Program-made: the position numbers and the translations under genes
Notes under the pieces: model-generated
The model's input: only the letters and a program-made list of their open reading frames with translations
Databases searched by the model: none
Told to the model about the DNA's origin: nothing
Shown here: positions 26,147 through 34,613 of the stretch, one piece after another
Position numbering within the stretch: the first letter of the stretch is position 1
Layout of the letters: every line of letters starts with the position of its first letter
NCBI GenBank assembly: GCA_041907665.1
Contig: JAYRGW010000012.1
Span: forward strand, 8,805 to 72,804
Reading direction: 5' to 3'
Length of the DNA: 64,000 nucleotides
Source of the DNA: JAAYUD01 sp041907665
GTDB lineage: Bacteria; Bacteroidota; Bacteroidia; Bacteroidales; Bacteroidaceae

Positions 26147-27127
26147 CTATATCGATAATTCGTGGAGAACATTAATAAGTTCGGGCTTCAAAGGCTTATC
26201 ATTCTTTATAGCTTTGCTAAACGGAACGTAAACAATCTCATCATTTTCAATACCGATCATCACATTACGTTGATCCTCGAGCAGTGCATCAATAGCAGCT
26301 GCACCTAAGCGACTAGCAAGAATACGATCGTGTGCAGTAGGACTACCGCCACGCTGCAAATGACCAAGAATCGTAACACGAACTTCGTACTGTGGATATT
26401 CCTTTTTCACACGTTCGGCATAATGCATCGCTCCACCGGTCAATTCACTTTCGGCCACGAGTACGATACTACTATTTTTCGACTTACGGAAACCATTCTT
26501 TATGAATTCTTCCAGCTGATCAACTTCTGTACTAACCTCTGGAATTATAGCAGCTTCGGCCCCCGAAGCTATAGCACCATTAATGGCCAAGAAGCCGGCA
26601 TCTCGTCCCATAACTTCAATAAAGAAAAGCCGTTCATGAGAAGTTGCCGTATCGCGGATTTTATCTACAGCCTCAAGAATCGTATTGAGAGCCGTATCAT
26701 AACCAATTGTTGTATCAGTTCCAAATAAATCGTTATCAATCGTACCCGGTAAACCAATACACGGAACATCATATTCTTGAGCAAAGATACGGGCGCCAGT
26801 CAATGAACCATCACCGCCTATTATAACCAACGCATCAATGCCTTCTTTTTGCATATTTTCATAAGCGACTTTTCTTCCTTCAGGAGTGGTAAACTCTTTG
26901 CAACGAGCAGTTTTCAAAATTGTGCCACCCAATTGAATGATATTGCTTACATTTTCACTCTTAAATTCAGAGATTTCGCCTGTTACTAACCCGTGATAGC
27001 CCCGATATACAGCTTTTACTTGAAGTCCATGATAAATGGCAGCACGTGTCACAGCACGAATAGCTGCATTCATTCCTGGAGCATCACCTCCAGAAGTCAA
27101 AACACCGATACACTTTATTGTTCCCAT
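26147..27127 (-). CDS. pfkA: ATP-dependent 6-phosphofructokinase
   Basis: 326 residues, standard bacterial length. It phosphorylates fructose 6-phosphate to the 1,6-bisphosphate, the committed step of glycolysis. Signature blocks: LTSGGDAPGMNAAIRA, IIGGDGSLTGA (Gly after GGD-G indicates ATP rather than pyrophosphate use), PGTIDNDLFGTD with the catalytic Asp, and GHLQRGGSPTAHDR. It stands alone with its own promoter and terminator. Confidence 0.97.
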   Translation of the reverse strand: MGTIKCIGVLTSGGDAPGMNAAIRAVTRAAIYHGLQVKAVYRGYHGLVTGEISEFKSENVSNIIQLGGTILKTARCKEFTTPEGRKVAYENMQKEGIDALVIIGGDGSLTGARIFAQEYDVPCIGLPGTIDNDLFGTDTTIGYDTALNTILEAVDKIRDTATSHERLFFIEVMGRDAGFLAINGAIASGAEAAIIPEVSTEVDQLEEFIKNGFRKSKNSSIVLVAESELTGGAMHYAERVKKEYPQYEVRVTILGHLQRGGSPTAHDRILASRLGAAAIDALLEDQRNVMIGIENDEIVYVPFSKAIKNDKPLKPELINVLHELSI

Positions 27128-27155
27128 AATAGCGTGATTTGATTTTTTTGTATTG

Positions 27156-27187
27156 CAAAGATAGTGTAAGCACAGACCATTCGCAAA
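27156..27187 (-). promoter_or_regulatory. Promoter of pfkA
   Basis: On the minus strand TTTG (27187-27184), 20 nt, TATCTTTG (27163-27156). Exact consensus, 28 nt before the ATG. Confidence 0.8.
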
Positions 27188-27244
27188 AATAAAACTATTT
27201 ATTTTGGTTAATATTTAAATTCGAACTAATCGAAAGAATAATAG

Positions 27245-27401
27245 AATAATATTGCTGCATTCTACCCTCAGGACAGCAAAGAAAGAGGACCTTTTTGACT
27301 ATGAAAGAATGCCATTCTATCACTCTGACGAGACTGTCGAAACCGTCAAAATGGCTTATCAGGAAAGTATATTGGCTTACCAACAAAAATTAAGGGATTA
27401 A
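27245..27401 (+). pseudogene. Frameshifted C-terminal gene remnant
   Basis: One frame reads NNIAAFYPQDSKERGPF and stops; the +1 frame continues DYERMPFYHSDETVETVKMA and then YQESILAYQQKLRD to a TAA. The switch falls in a run of five T (27292-27296), and removing one T joins the frames. The composition (Tyr, Glu, Asp, Gln) looks like genuine protein. It has no start codon and is preceded by a TAG. I do not recognise the parent family. It could be the tail of a lost gene next to pfkA. Confidence 0.45.
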
Positions 27402-27570
27402 GCATTGTTTAGAAGAGCTTATATTTATATTGGCAAGATGCTAAAAGACGTAAAACATTTATTTGTTCAACAGAAAAGATCGTACAAACAGTCATTTAAA
27501 CATTGTTTTACTCGATGCAAACAGCTGTAGTGCTCACCCCATTGACACTAAAGCAAGTACGATACAAACC

Positions 27571-27953
27571 TTTGCATGCAATCTATTTTTTCGGAACGTT
27601 TTCTAAGATGAATATTTCCCAGAATTCTGATATTTTCTTATCCTAACCTAATCGAGGAACCCTTGTAGGCACTATTTTAGCTACTGCTTGATTGCTCGAA
27701 TGCAACTCGAACAAGAACAGCACACAAGTATTTGGCATGCAAATCATTGATAGACAGCGAGAAATTCATAAGGATGAAAATAAATGTTTCTAGTTACAAA
27801 CTTTTAGTTTCGTCCTTATGATTTTTTATGTTCGTCGTTATCATTTTTCGGAAACTAAGTGTCAATTCCGCGCATTTGAAAGTATCACTTCGATATGGTT
27901 AAAATAGTATCAGTATTGCTCTCCATATTCACTCCTGAAAACGAGGCTAGAAA
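27571..27953 (+). repeat. Dispersed ~380-bp intergenic repeat, copy A
   Basis: Aligns end to end, with substitutions and small gaps, to the reverse complement of 47206-47589. Best-conserved blocks: TTCTGATA(T/C)TTTCTTATCC; ACAGCGAGAA(A/G)TTCATAAGGA; GTTTCTAGTTACAAACTTTTA; CAATTCCGCGCATT; ATGGTTAAAATAGTAT. The central inverted repeat CATAAGGATGAAAATAAA...CGTCCTTATG (27767-27820) is partly decayed here. No open frame is shared, so it is probably not a gene. Confidence 0.8.
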
Positions 27954-28262
27954 AAGAATTCTCACACGCCAACTTTCAGTACCCCCTTGTATCGCCCATT
28001 ATCAGGGCACATTTGAGAGAAATCATAACACATTGATTCTCTGCGAGAAAACATGCTTTTCGTGTCCCATTTTGGTGTCGTGTGCACGTATGAGTCTGAT
28101 ATACAGTCAGTAACGGTGACAGAAACGTTTTCGTAACTAAAATAGAAAAAACAGGGTTTTACATATCTACACGAGGTGTCTTTAAGTATCGGTAAGAACC
28201 GACGACTTCAACAAATCGGTATTGTCTTTATCCTTCCAAAACGTCATATGCTCCTAAAAATG

Positions 28263-28324
28263 TTGTCGTATGTTAGTTTTTCCGAAAACTTAAGGACGTT
28301 ACCGAAAAAACTAACATACGACAA
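28263..28324. repeat. 22-bp inverted repeat (one mismatch)
   Basis: Left arm 28263-28284 (starts TTGTCGTATGTTAGTTTTTC), right arm 28303-28324, 18-nt spacer. The arms differ at one base. The GTTAGTTTTTCCG segment also occurs in the cluster at 25.9 kb. Confidence 0.75.
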
Positions 28325-28580
28325 TGTCGACGGCCGTAGCTTCATTTCACTTTGCAAAAAGACAACCCCATGTTACTGCGATAAGTAATGTATACTTTTT
28401 TTATACCGTCTCTCTCTTGCGCCTCTCGAGAATGAGTTGCAAACGGCATCAATACAAAAACATTTTAAGTTTTCATATATTTTAGTATGATAAAGCCCAT
28501 AATTTGGTTTATCTCACAAACAATAGTAGTTAAGGAAAATAACCTTTCTCTGAGATATAATCATAAGACAGGCTATATAG

Positions 28581-28774
28581 AAAAAAGAAAGGCCGCACCA
28601 ATGATGTGATGAAACTCCGAATGACATGATTTGAGTGCCCGCCACCTTTGTAATCCACCGACTTAAAGTTGTCCCGAAGGATGTGGCCCGCCATTGGTAA
28701 CGAAAGCTTGTCTCGGTATTTCGATATAATTGATGAGTTTCCCGATCCAACCAGTGCGGCCTAATTTCTTTTCT
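28581..28774 (-). ncRNA. ssrS: 6S-like RNA (Bacteroidales-1 RNA)
   Basis: About 194 nt. The ends pair through GGCCGCAC and GTGCGGCC, and the 3' arm runs into TTTCTTTTTT, a terminator. The middle has G/C-rich segments separated by unpaired stretches, as in 6S RNA, which binds the RNA polymerase holoenzyme as an open-promoter mimic. It has its own promoter and lies directly downstream of rplT, the reported location of the Bacteroidales-1 RNA motif, which has been proposed to be 6S RNA. The match is from memory of that motif's context and architecture, not an alignment. Confidence 0.75.
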
Positions 28775-28780
28775 TCACAG

Positions 28781-28812
28781 CAAATATAAGCCTTATATTT
28801 TACATAAGCAAA
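28781..28812 (-). promoter_or_regulatory. Promoter of the 6S-like RNA
   Basis: On the minus strand TTTG (28812-28809), 20 nt, TATATTTG (28788-28781). Exact consensus with correct spacing. Confidence 0.85.
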
Positions 28813-28917
28813 TTTTCGGTTCTTTTTTATTGCAAATTACAACTTTTATTTGGCTCTGAAGCCTTTCTATCGCCTAATTTATATCATTATTTTAGACTAC
28901 AAGTAAGGGTATTAAAC

Positions 28918-28953
28918 AAAAAAAAGTATCACCTAAAGAAGTGATACTCTTTT
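28918..28953 (-). terminator. Terminator after rplT
   Basis: On the minus strand AGTATCAC/GTGATACT with an 8-nt loop followed by eight T. It separates the translation operon from the 6S-like RNA promoter. Confidence 0.85.
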
Positions 28954-28978
28954 TATTTGCTGCTATAATTTAAGCTGT

Positions 28979-29323
28979 TTATTTTACTTTTTCAACCACG
29001 GCTTTGAAAGCTTCGGGATTGTTGACAGCTAAATCGGCTAACACTTTGCGGTTGATTTCAATACCTGCTTTGTGCAAGTTACCCATCAACTTGGAATAAG
29101 ACATGCCTTCCAAACGAGCGGCAGCATTGATACGCTGAATCCACAAAGCACGGAAGCTTCTCTTTTTGTTACGACGGTCACGGAAAGCATACGTCAAACC
29201 TTTTTCCCAAGTATTCTTGGCAACGGTCCAAACGTTTTTACGAGCACCAAAGTAACCTCTTGTTAACTTTAAAATTTTCTTTCTTCTTGCCCTCGAGGCA
29301 ACATGATTTACTGATCTTGGCAT
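28979..29323 (-). CDS. rplT: 50S ribosomal protein L20
   Basis: 114 residues, near the usual 115-120. The basic N-terminal extension (MPRSVNHVASRARRKKILK) and the core RRNKKRSFRALWIQRINAA plus YSKLMGNLHKAGIEINRKVL are diagnostic. It binds 23S rRNA early in large-subunit assembly. It is last in the infC-rpmI-rplT set. In other phyla L20 represses this operon; no obvious control pseudoknot is visible here. Confidence 0.98.
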   Translation of the reverse strand: MPRSVNHVASRARRKKILKLTRGYFGARKNVWTVAKNTWEKGLTYAFRDRRNKKRSFRALWIQRINAAARLEGMSYSKLMGNLHKAGIEINRKVLADLAVNNPEAFKAVVEKVK

Positions 29324-29421
29324 AGTTTTAATACTTTTTGAATGTTAGCGTCGCCTCATGCGAACTTTTTAGCTAAAGACATTCGGTTAATACTTTAAAA
29401 TAATCCCTTAAAAGATAGCGC

Positions 29422-29619
29422 TTAACGCAGATTTAGGAGTTCTCTTACTTGTTTTACATTTGTTGAATCAACAATTGCACCCAAGCAAAGGTTTCTTTTC
29501 TGCTTCTTAGTCTTCTTCGTCAGAATATGACTGTGATAAGCGTGCTTTCTTTTGATTTTACCTGTTCCGGTAAGAGCGAATCTTTTTTTGGCACCGGAGT
29601 TAGTTTTGATCTTTGGCAT
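29422..29619 (-). CDS. rpmI: 50S ribosomal protein L35
   Basis: 65 residues, normal length. MPKIKTNSGAKKRFALTGTG and KHAYHSHILTKKTKKQKRNL are the conserved blocks. It lies between infC (53-nt gap) and rplT (98-nt gap). Confidence 0.98.
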   Translation of the reverse strand: MPKIKTNSGAKKRFALTGTGKIKRKHAYHSHILTKKTKKQKRNLCLGAIVDSTNVKQVRELLNLR

Positions 29620-29672
29620 TTTGTTATTAAATTAATTTATTATTAAGCATGGCAACGTACTATACCCGCACG

Positions 29673-30320
29673 TTACTCATTATCTTCCTTTTTTTCTTCA
29701 ACTTGCTGCGACGGTTCTTGCTTTTGTACTTCAGGACCGTTTTCAGCAGCCTTCTTTTTTGCAACAGTCGGAGCTTCTACCTTCTTTTTCACAACATCCC
29801 GTTTTTTTGGAGAAAGAAATATAGTCATTCGCTTTCCTTCTAAAACAGGCATTTGGTCTACCCTGGCATATTCTTCCAATTCACTGGCAAATCTCAAAAG
29901 TAACACTTCACCTTGTTCTTTAAATAAAATAGAACGTCCTTTAAAGAACACATAGGCTTTAACCTTATTACCTTCTTCCAAGAAGCCTATGGCATGTTTC
30001 AGTTTAAAATTATAGTCATGAGCATCGGTTTGTGGACCAAAACGAATTTCCTTGACTTCAACTTTCACCTGCTTTGCCTTTTGCTCCTTCTGCTTTTTCT
30101 TCAACTGATAAAGAAATTTGGAATAATCGATTATTCTGCAGACAGGTGGTTGCGCATTTGGTGAGATTTCCACTAAATCCAATTCATGCTCTTCAGCAAT
30201 TTTGAGAGCTTGATAAAGAGGATATACCTGTGATTCTATACCCTCACCTACTATCCGTACCTCACGAGCATGTATCTGCTCGTTTACTCTATATTGGCCT
30301 TTCAGATTATCGTTCCTCAT
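29673..30320 (-). CDS. infC: Translation initiation factor IF-3
   Basis: 215 residues. The N-terminal domain starts YRVNEQIHAREVRIV; the linker and C-terminal domain show KQVKVEVKEIRFGPQTDAHD and ALKI...LVEISPNAQPPVCRIIDY. A low-complexity Lys/Glu/Gln tail of ~35 residues extends beyond the ~180-residue core. It discriminates initiator tRNA on the 30S subunit. It starts at ATG, unlike the AUU of enteric infC, so that form of autocontrol is absent. Confidence 0.97.
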   Translation of the reverse strand: MRNDNLKGQYRVNEQIHAREVRIVGEGIESQVYPLYQALKIAEEHELDLVEISPNAQPPVCRIIDYSKFLYQLKKKQKEQKAKQVKVEVKEIRFGPQTDAHDYNFKLKHAIGFLEEGNKVKAYVFFKGRSILFKEQGEVLLLRFASELEEYARVDQMPVLEGKRMTIFLSPKKRDVVKKKVEAPTVAKKKAAENGPEVQKQEPSQQVEEKKEDNE

Positions 30321-30401
30321 GTATTAATACCGTTACTTGCTTTCTTTAATGTATTGTTTGTTTCCAAATTAATTTATTCAATTGTTATTTGCTTTATTTT
30401 C

Positions 30402-30428
30402 TGCGACATTCCTTTTGAGAATGCCGCA
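30402..30428. other. Hairpin between thrS and infC
   Basis: TGCGACATTC and GAATGCCGCA pair around a 7-nt loop (one A-C, which is G-U on the transcribed minus strand). No U tract follows in the direction of transcription, so it is more likely a processing or stability element than a terminator. Confidence 0.5.
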
Positions 30429-30448
30429 TTTTATAATTGGCTGCAAAG

Positions 30449-32389
30449 TTACCATTTATTTATCATACTTTGTACTTCTTCGTCAACTTTTTTAGCAAAA
30501 TCTTCAAATTTCATCGTACCCTTGTCGCCTTCTCCTTGCTTACGAACTGCGACTTCACCATTTTCAGCCTCTTTTTCGCCAACAACAAGCATATAAGGAA
30601 TACGTTGAAGTTCATTATCACGAATTTTCCTTCCTATTTTCTCATTACGGTCATCTATTTCGGCACGAACACCCTGTACATTGAAGTACTCGAGGACTTT
30701 GTGAGCATATCCGTTAAACTTTTCACTGATAGGAAGAATTGCAACTTGCACAGGAGTCAACCACAGAGGAAACTTACCACCTGTATGCTCTATCAAAACA
30801 GCGACAAAACGTTCCATAGATCCGAACGGTGCACGGTGTATCATGACCGGACGATGTTTCTTATTATCTTCGCCCGTATATTCCAAGTTAAAACGTTCAG
30901 GCAAATTGTAATCAACCTGAATAGTTCCAAGCTGCCACTTACGTCCGATTGCGTCACGAACCATAAAGTCGAGCTTCGGTCCATAGAAAGCTGCTTCGCC
31001 ATATTCTATCTTGGCATTCAGACCTTTTTCCTTACATGCCTCTATGATCGCATTCTCAGCCTTTTCCCAATTCTCGTCGCTTCCGATATATTTATCATGA
31101 TTGGTTTTATCACGCAAAGAGATCTGTGCCTCAAATTTATCAAATCCAAGTGCTTTGAAAATGATATTGATAATATCCATTACGCGAAGGAACTCATCTT
31201 TGACCTGATCTGGACGACAGAAGATATGGGCATCATCTTGAGTAAAGCCACGCACCCTGGTCAACCCATGAAGTTCGCCACTCTGCTCATAACGATAGAC
31301 AGTACCGAACTCTGCAATACGAAGTGGCAAGTCTTTGTAAGAATGAGGTTCGTAGGCATACACTTCGCAGTGATGAGGGCAATTCATTGGCTTCAGCATA
31401 TATTCCTCTCCTTCTTCGGGAGTGTGAATAGGCTGGAATGAGTCTTTACCATATTTGGCATAGTGTCCTGATGTAACATAGAGGTTCTTACTACCAATAT
31501 GGGGAGTCATAACTTGAAGGTATCCAAATCTTTTCTGGATACGTTTCAAGAATTCCTCAAGTTGCAGACGAAGAGTTGTTCCTTTGGGCAACCACATAGG
31601 CAAACCTTTGCCGACACGATCGGAGAACATGAAAAGTTTCATTTCTTTTCCGATCTTACGATGATCACGTTTTTTAGCTTCCTCCAACATCACAAGATAT
31701 TCATCGAGCATCTTCTTTTTCGGGAAAGTAATACCGTAGATACGAGTCATCATCTTTCGGTCTTCATGCCCACGCCAATAAGCACCGGCAATAGACAAAA
31801 GCTTAATAGCTTTGATCGGAACAGTGCTTATAATGTGTGGACCACGACATAGATCTGTAAAAGAGCCATTAGTATAAGTAGTGATGTGCCCATCTTCAAG
31901 ATCATTGATAAGCTCTGTCTTATAATGCTGCCCTGTTTCTTCAAAGAATTTTAGAGCATCACCTTTTGTTATATTTTTGCGAATCAGCTCTTCCTTTTTA
32001 GCTGCTAGTTCGGCCATTTTCTTTTCAATAACAGGCAGATCACTTTCCTTTAGTTCTATCTCACCCGGATCTACATCATAGTAGAAGCCATTTTCAATAG
32101 CAGGACCTATACCGAATTGGATGCCAGGATATAATTCTTGAAGAGCCTCGGCAAGCAAGTGCGAACTTGTGTGCCAAAATGCATGTTTACCTTCAGGATC
32201 ATCCCATTTATAAAGTACAAAGGATGAATCGCTTTTGATGGGGATAGATAAATCTTGAACTTCTCCATTTACTCCACAAGCCAGCACATCGCGTGCCAAT
32301 TGGGGGCTAATGCTTTCTGCGATTTGCAGTCCGGTAACACCTTCGTTGTACTCTCGAACAGTGCTATCGGGAAACGTAATCTTTATCAT
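30449..32389 (-). CDS. thrS: Threonyl-tRNA synthetase
   Basis: 646 residues, full length. An N-terminal TGS domain (MIKITFPDSTVREYNEGVTG) is followed by the editing domain with HTSSHLLAEAL. The class II core holds motif 2 RYEQSGELHGLTRVRGF and the zinc-site region MNCPHHCEVYAYEPHSYKDL; the anticodon-binding domain fills the last ~110 residues. It charges tRNA-Thr. It lies between the TPR gene and infC. No T-box or threonine-type hairpin leader is evident. Confidence 0.98.
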   Translation of the reverse strand: MIKITFPDSTVREYNEGVTGLQIAESISPQLARDVLACGVNGEVQDLSIPIKSDSSFVLYKWDDPEGKHAFWHTSSHLLAEALQELYPGIQFGIGPAIENGFYYDVDPGEIELKESDLPVIEKKMAELAAKKEELIRKNITKGDALKFFEETGQHYKTELINDLEDGHITTYTNGSFTDLCRGPHIISTVPIKAIKLLSIAGAYWRGHEDRKMMTRIYGITFPKKKMLDEYLVMLEEAKKRDHRKIGKEMKLFMFSDRVGKGLPMWLPKGTTLRLQLEEFLKRIQKRFGYLQVMTPHIGSKNLYVTSGHYAKYGKDSFQPIHTPEEGEEYMLKPMNCPHHCEVYAYEPHSYKDLPLRIAEFGTVYRYEQSGELHGLTRVRGFTQDDAHIFCRPDQVKDEFLRVMDIINIIFKALGFDKFEAQISLRDKTNHDKYIGSDENWEKAENAIIEACKEKGLNAKIEYGEAAFYGPKLDFMVRDAIGRKWQLGTIQVDYNLPERFNLEYTGEDNKKHRPVMIHRAPFGSMERFVAVLIEHTGGKFPLWLTPVQVAILPISEKFNGYAHKVLEYFNVQGVRAEIDDRNEKIGRKIRDNELQRIPYMLVVGEKEAENGEVAVRKQGEGDKGTMKFEDFAKKVDEEVQSMINKW

Positions 32390-32492
32390 CTTATATTATT
32401 ATTACTAAATTTCAGAATGTATCACTATCATGTTTAGTGAAGTGCAAAAATAATGAATTCTTTTATCAAAATAAGTTTTTTTCAAGAAAATG

Positions 32493-34502
32493 TTATTTTG
32501 CTTTGTCTATGAAGCGTTTAATGATATTGTATGCAGATGCAATACCCAATTCGCCCGCTTTGCTCAAGTCACTGATACCTTGTTTGTTATTACCCAAGTA
32601 TATATTTGTTAAGCCTCGATTAAAATAGGCTTCAGCAAATTTTTTATCGAGCGCTATCGCTTTGGTATAGTTAGCGACGGCCGATTTATAGTCTTTCAGC
32701 GAAGCTTGCAAATTGGCTAAGTTATAATATCCATATTGAAAATCCGGAGCTAGTTCGATAACTTTATTGAAATCATTCTTTACGATATCATACTCTGAAA
32801 TTTGCATTTTCATTTCAGATTCGGCCGTTGTTTTATTCTGCTTCTGATTATTCTCTTCTTTTTCTATTTCCGATTTTTTATAATCCAATTCTTTAAATCG
32901 AGTTATTGCCCTCATATAATATGCAGGGAATAGCTTATCATTATTTACAATGGCTTGAGTAAAATCTGCTATAGCGCTTGCAAAATCTTGTACCAAATAG
33001 AAATCCACCCCTCTACTGAAGCGTGCGATAGCATCTTTATCATTCTTGGCTATTACAGAAGTATTATCGTCTATGTCTTTAAAATGAAATTTGACTTGCT
33101 CTTCATTAAGAGGTGTTTCGTTATTGGTTATCAATAGTTTTTTAGGCAAAGATTTCGTACTGTTAATCCGATCTATATACTTATAATAACGTATTTGATG
33201 AGCCATTTGACTTTCTTTCTCATAATAAGTGAGTGCAAACATAGGTTCGAGTTTTATGGCTACATTCCGATTCTGAACTTTACCTCGATAGTCATTCTTG
33301 TATTTCTCTCCCGAATCATCGTCTTCGTCCGCAATGACAATCTTTTGATAATTGTTTATATCCTTATCCGACTTGCGCCTCGTTTTCTGAGGAATAGCTC
33401 TCTTGCCACGAACAATACCTTGCCCCAATTCCATCTTAAATATTTTGAATTCGTCAAGTTCCGCACCGTTTTTATCGCCTATTTTACGCTTGGCAGCAGC
33501 ACGTTGACTATAACCCACTATAAAATTAGGATATTTCTTTATAACAGTGGTATAGTCGCGTATGGCACCGCGATAATCTCCCGTCTGAGACCGAAGCAAT
33601 CCGCGATTAAAAGTAGCCATCATATCGGAAGGATCTATCTTCAGCACGAAGTTAAAGTCTTCTATCGCACGATTGTCATCACCCACTTGCGCCCGAAGTA
33701 ATCCTCTATTATAATGAGCAATAAAGTTATTCGGATCTAAATCGAGAGCCAAATTATAATCATTCATTGTCCCCCGCAAGTTGTTCAAATGAAAACGTGC
33801 CAACGCCCGATTAATATACAGACCAGGGTTCTTTCCATTCAGTTTGATAGCTTCAGACAAGTCATTATCAGCATCTTTATATTTATTTTGGGCCAACTTG
33901 ATAGAACCTCTTGCGATGTAAGCATCAGGATCATACTTATCCAATTCAATCGCCATATCATAATTGGTCACAGCCTTGAGCGTATCTTTCTGATGCAAAG
34001 CTATCTCGCCCCGCATCATAAAAGCCTTAGTGTATTTTGGAGAAATAGCAAGTAGATGATCAAGATCATCGTTAGCAGATTTGTAATCATTCTGCTGTAA
34101 ATGGCAGAGAGTTAAATTGTGCCAAAAAGTCGTATTTTCAGGATCATATTTTAGCGCAGTCTTATAGTCTTCAATGGCACCATCAAGTTTGCCTTGTTTG
34201 ATACGTGCCAGCCCTCTTATTTGGTAAGCCCCTACAACAAACGGATTGCGTTGAAGCGCTTCACTACAATCAGATTCAGCGCCGGAATAATCATCCAGAT
34301 TTATTTTAGCAACACCCCGAAAATAATAGGGTTCATATAGATAAGGTTTGGCATTGATTATCTGATTGAAATATTGAATAGACAAAACATAATCTTCAAA
34401 ATAGAGCGCATTTCGAGCTATCATCATCACCCTATCAGTATTGATTTGAGCAATGGCGAATATGGGGCACCATAAGAGAAATAATAAAAACTTTTTCATC
34501 AT
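32493..34502 (-). CDS. Secreted tetratricopeptide-repeat protein
   Basis: 669 residues. A signal peptide (MMKKFLLFLLWCPIFAIAQ) is followed by about nine consecutive 34-residue TPR units (residues ~25-350, e.g. AIEDYKTALKYDPENTTFWH and ADNDLSEAIKLNGKNPGLYI). A Lys/Arg-rich non-repeat middle follows, then three or four more TPRs (~480-650). It is probably a periplasmic scaffold. It sits in the ruvX-def-TPR-thrS-infC order, commonly kept in Bacteroidales, with a TACTTTTG box upstream (34532-34539). Binding partners are unknown. Confidence 0.9.
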   Translation of the reverse strand: MMKKFLLFLLWCPIFAIAQINTDRVMMIARNALYFEDYVLSIQYFNQIINAKPYLYEPYYFRGVAKINLDDYSGAESDCSEALQRNPFVVGAYQIRGLARIKQGKLDGAIEDYKTALKYDPENTTFWHNLTLCHLQQNDYKSANDDLDHLLAISPKYTKAFMMRGEIALHQKDTLKAVTNYDMAIELDKYDPDAYIARGSIKLAQNKYKDADNDLSEAIKLNGKNPGLYINRALARFHLNNLRGTMNDYNLALDLDPNNFIAHYNRGLLRAQVGDDNRAIEDFNFVLKIDPSDMMATFNRGLLRSQTGDYRGAIRDYTTVIKKYPNFIVGYSQRAAAKRKIGDKNGAELDEFKIFKMELGQGIVRGKRAIPQKTRRKSDKDINNYQKIVIADEDDDSGEKYKNDYRGKVQNRNVAIKLEPMFALTYYEKESQMAHQIRYYKYIDRINSTKSLPKKLLITNNETPLNEEQVKFHFKDIDDNTSVIAKNDKDAIARFSRGVDFYLVQDFASAIADFTQAIVNNDKLFPAYYMRAITRFKELDYKKSEIEKEENNQKQNKTTAESEMKMQISEYDIVKNDFNKVIELAPDFQYGYYNLANLQASLKDYKSAVANYTKAIALDKKFAEAYFNRGLTNIYLGNNKQGISDLSKAGELGIASAYNIIKRFIDKAK

Positions 34503-34531
34503 TGTCGGATACGCCTTAATATATCAATAGA

Positions 34532-34539
34532 CAAAAGTA
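34532..34539 (-). promoter_or_regulatory. -7 box before the TPR gene
   Basis: TACTTTTG on the minus strand, 30 nt before the ATG, within a 111-nt gap after def. It may give thrS-infC a second promoter. Confidence 0.4.
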
Positions 34540-34613
34540 ACATCTTTATGTCATGTATATAAGTTTATCGTCCAAGTTTTTACCTTTTTTGATTTTTTTT
34601 GGAGAAACTACTC

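Larger units (their letters stand above)
27128..28580. other. Long non-coding or decayed region
   Basis: About 1.45 kb without an intact gene. It contains the pfkA promoter, a frameshifted coding remnant (27245-27401), dispersed repeat copy A (27571-27953) and a 22-bp inverted repeat (28263-28324). Short open frames at 27895-28113, 28176-28388 and 28514-28750 have no recognisable protein features and two of them lie inside repeats or the RNA gene. The region looks like an insertion-prone scar between housekeeping blocks. Confidence 0.6.

Noticed and set aside
27895..28113. 72-codon open frame in the long spacer
   Set aside because: Begins inside dispersed repeat A and is not shared by copy B; no recognisable protein pattern.
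28514..28750. 78-codon open frame on the minus strand
   Set aside because: Lies within the 6S-like RNA, which has paired ends, promoter and terminator.
30402..30428. Intrinsic terminator between thrS and infC
   Set aside because: No U tract follows in the direction of transcription of the operon.
30437..31441. 334-codon open frame on the plus strand
   Set aside because: Antisense to thrS, no domain signature, Phe/Ile/Leu-rich shadow composition.
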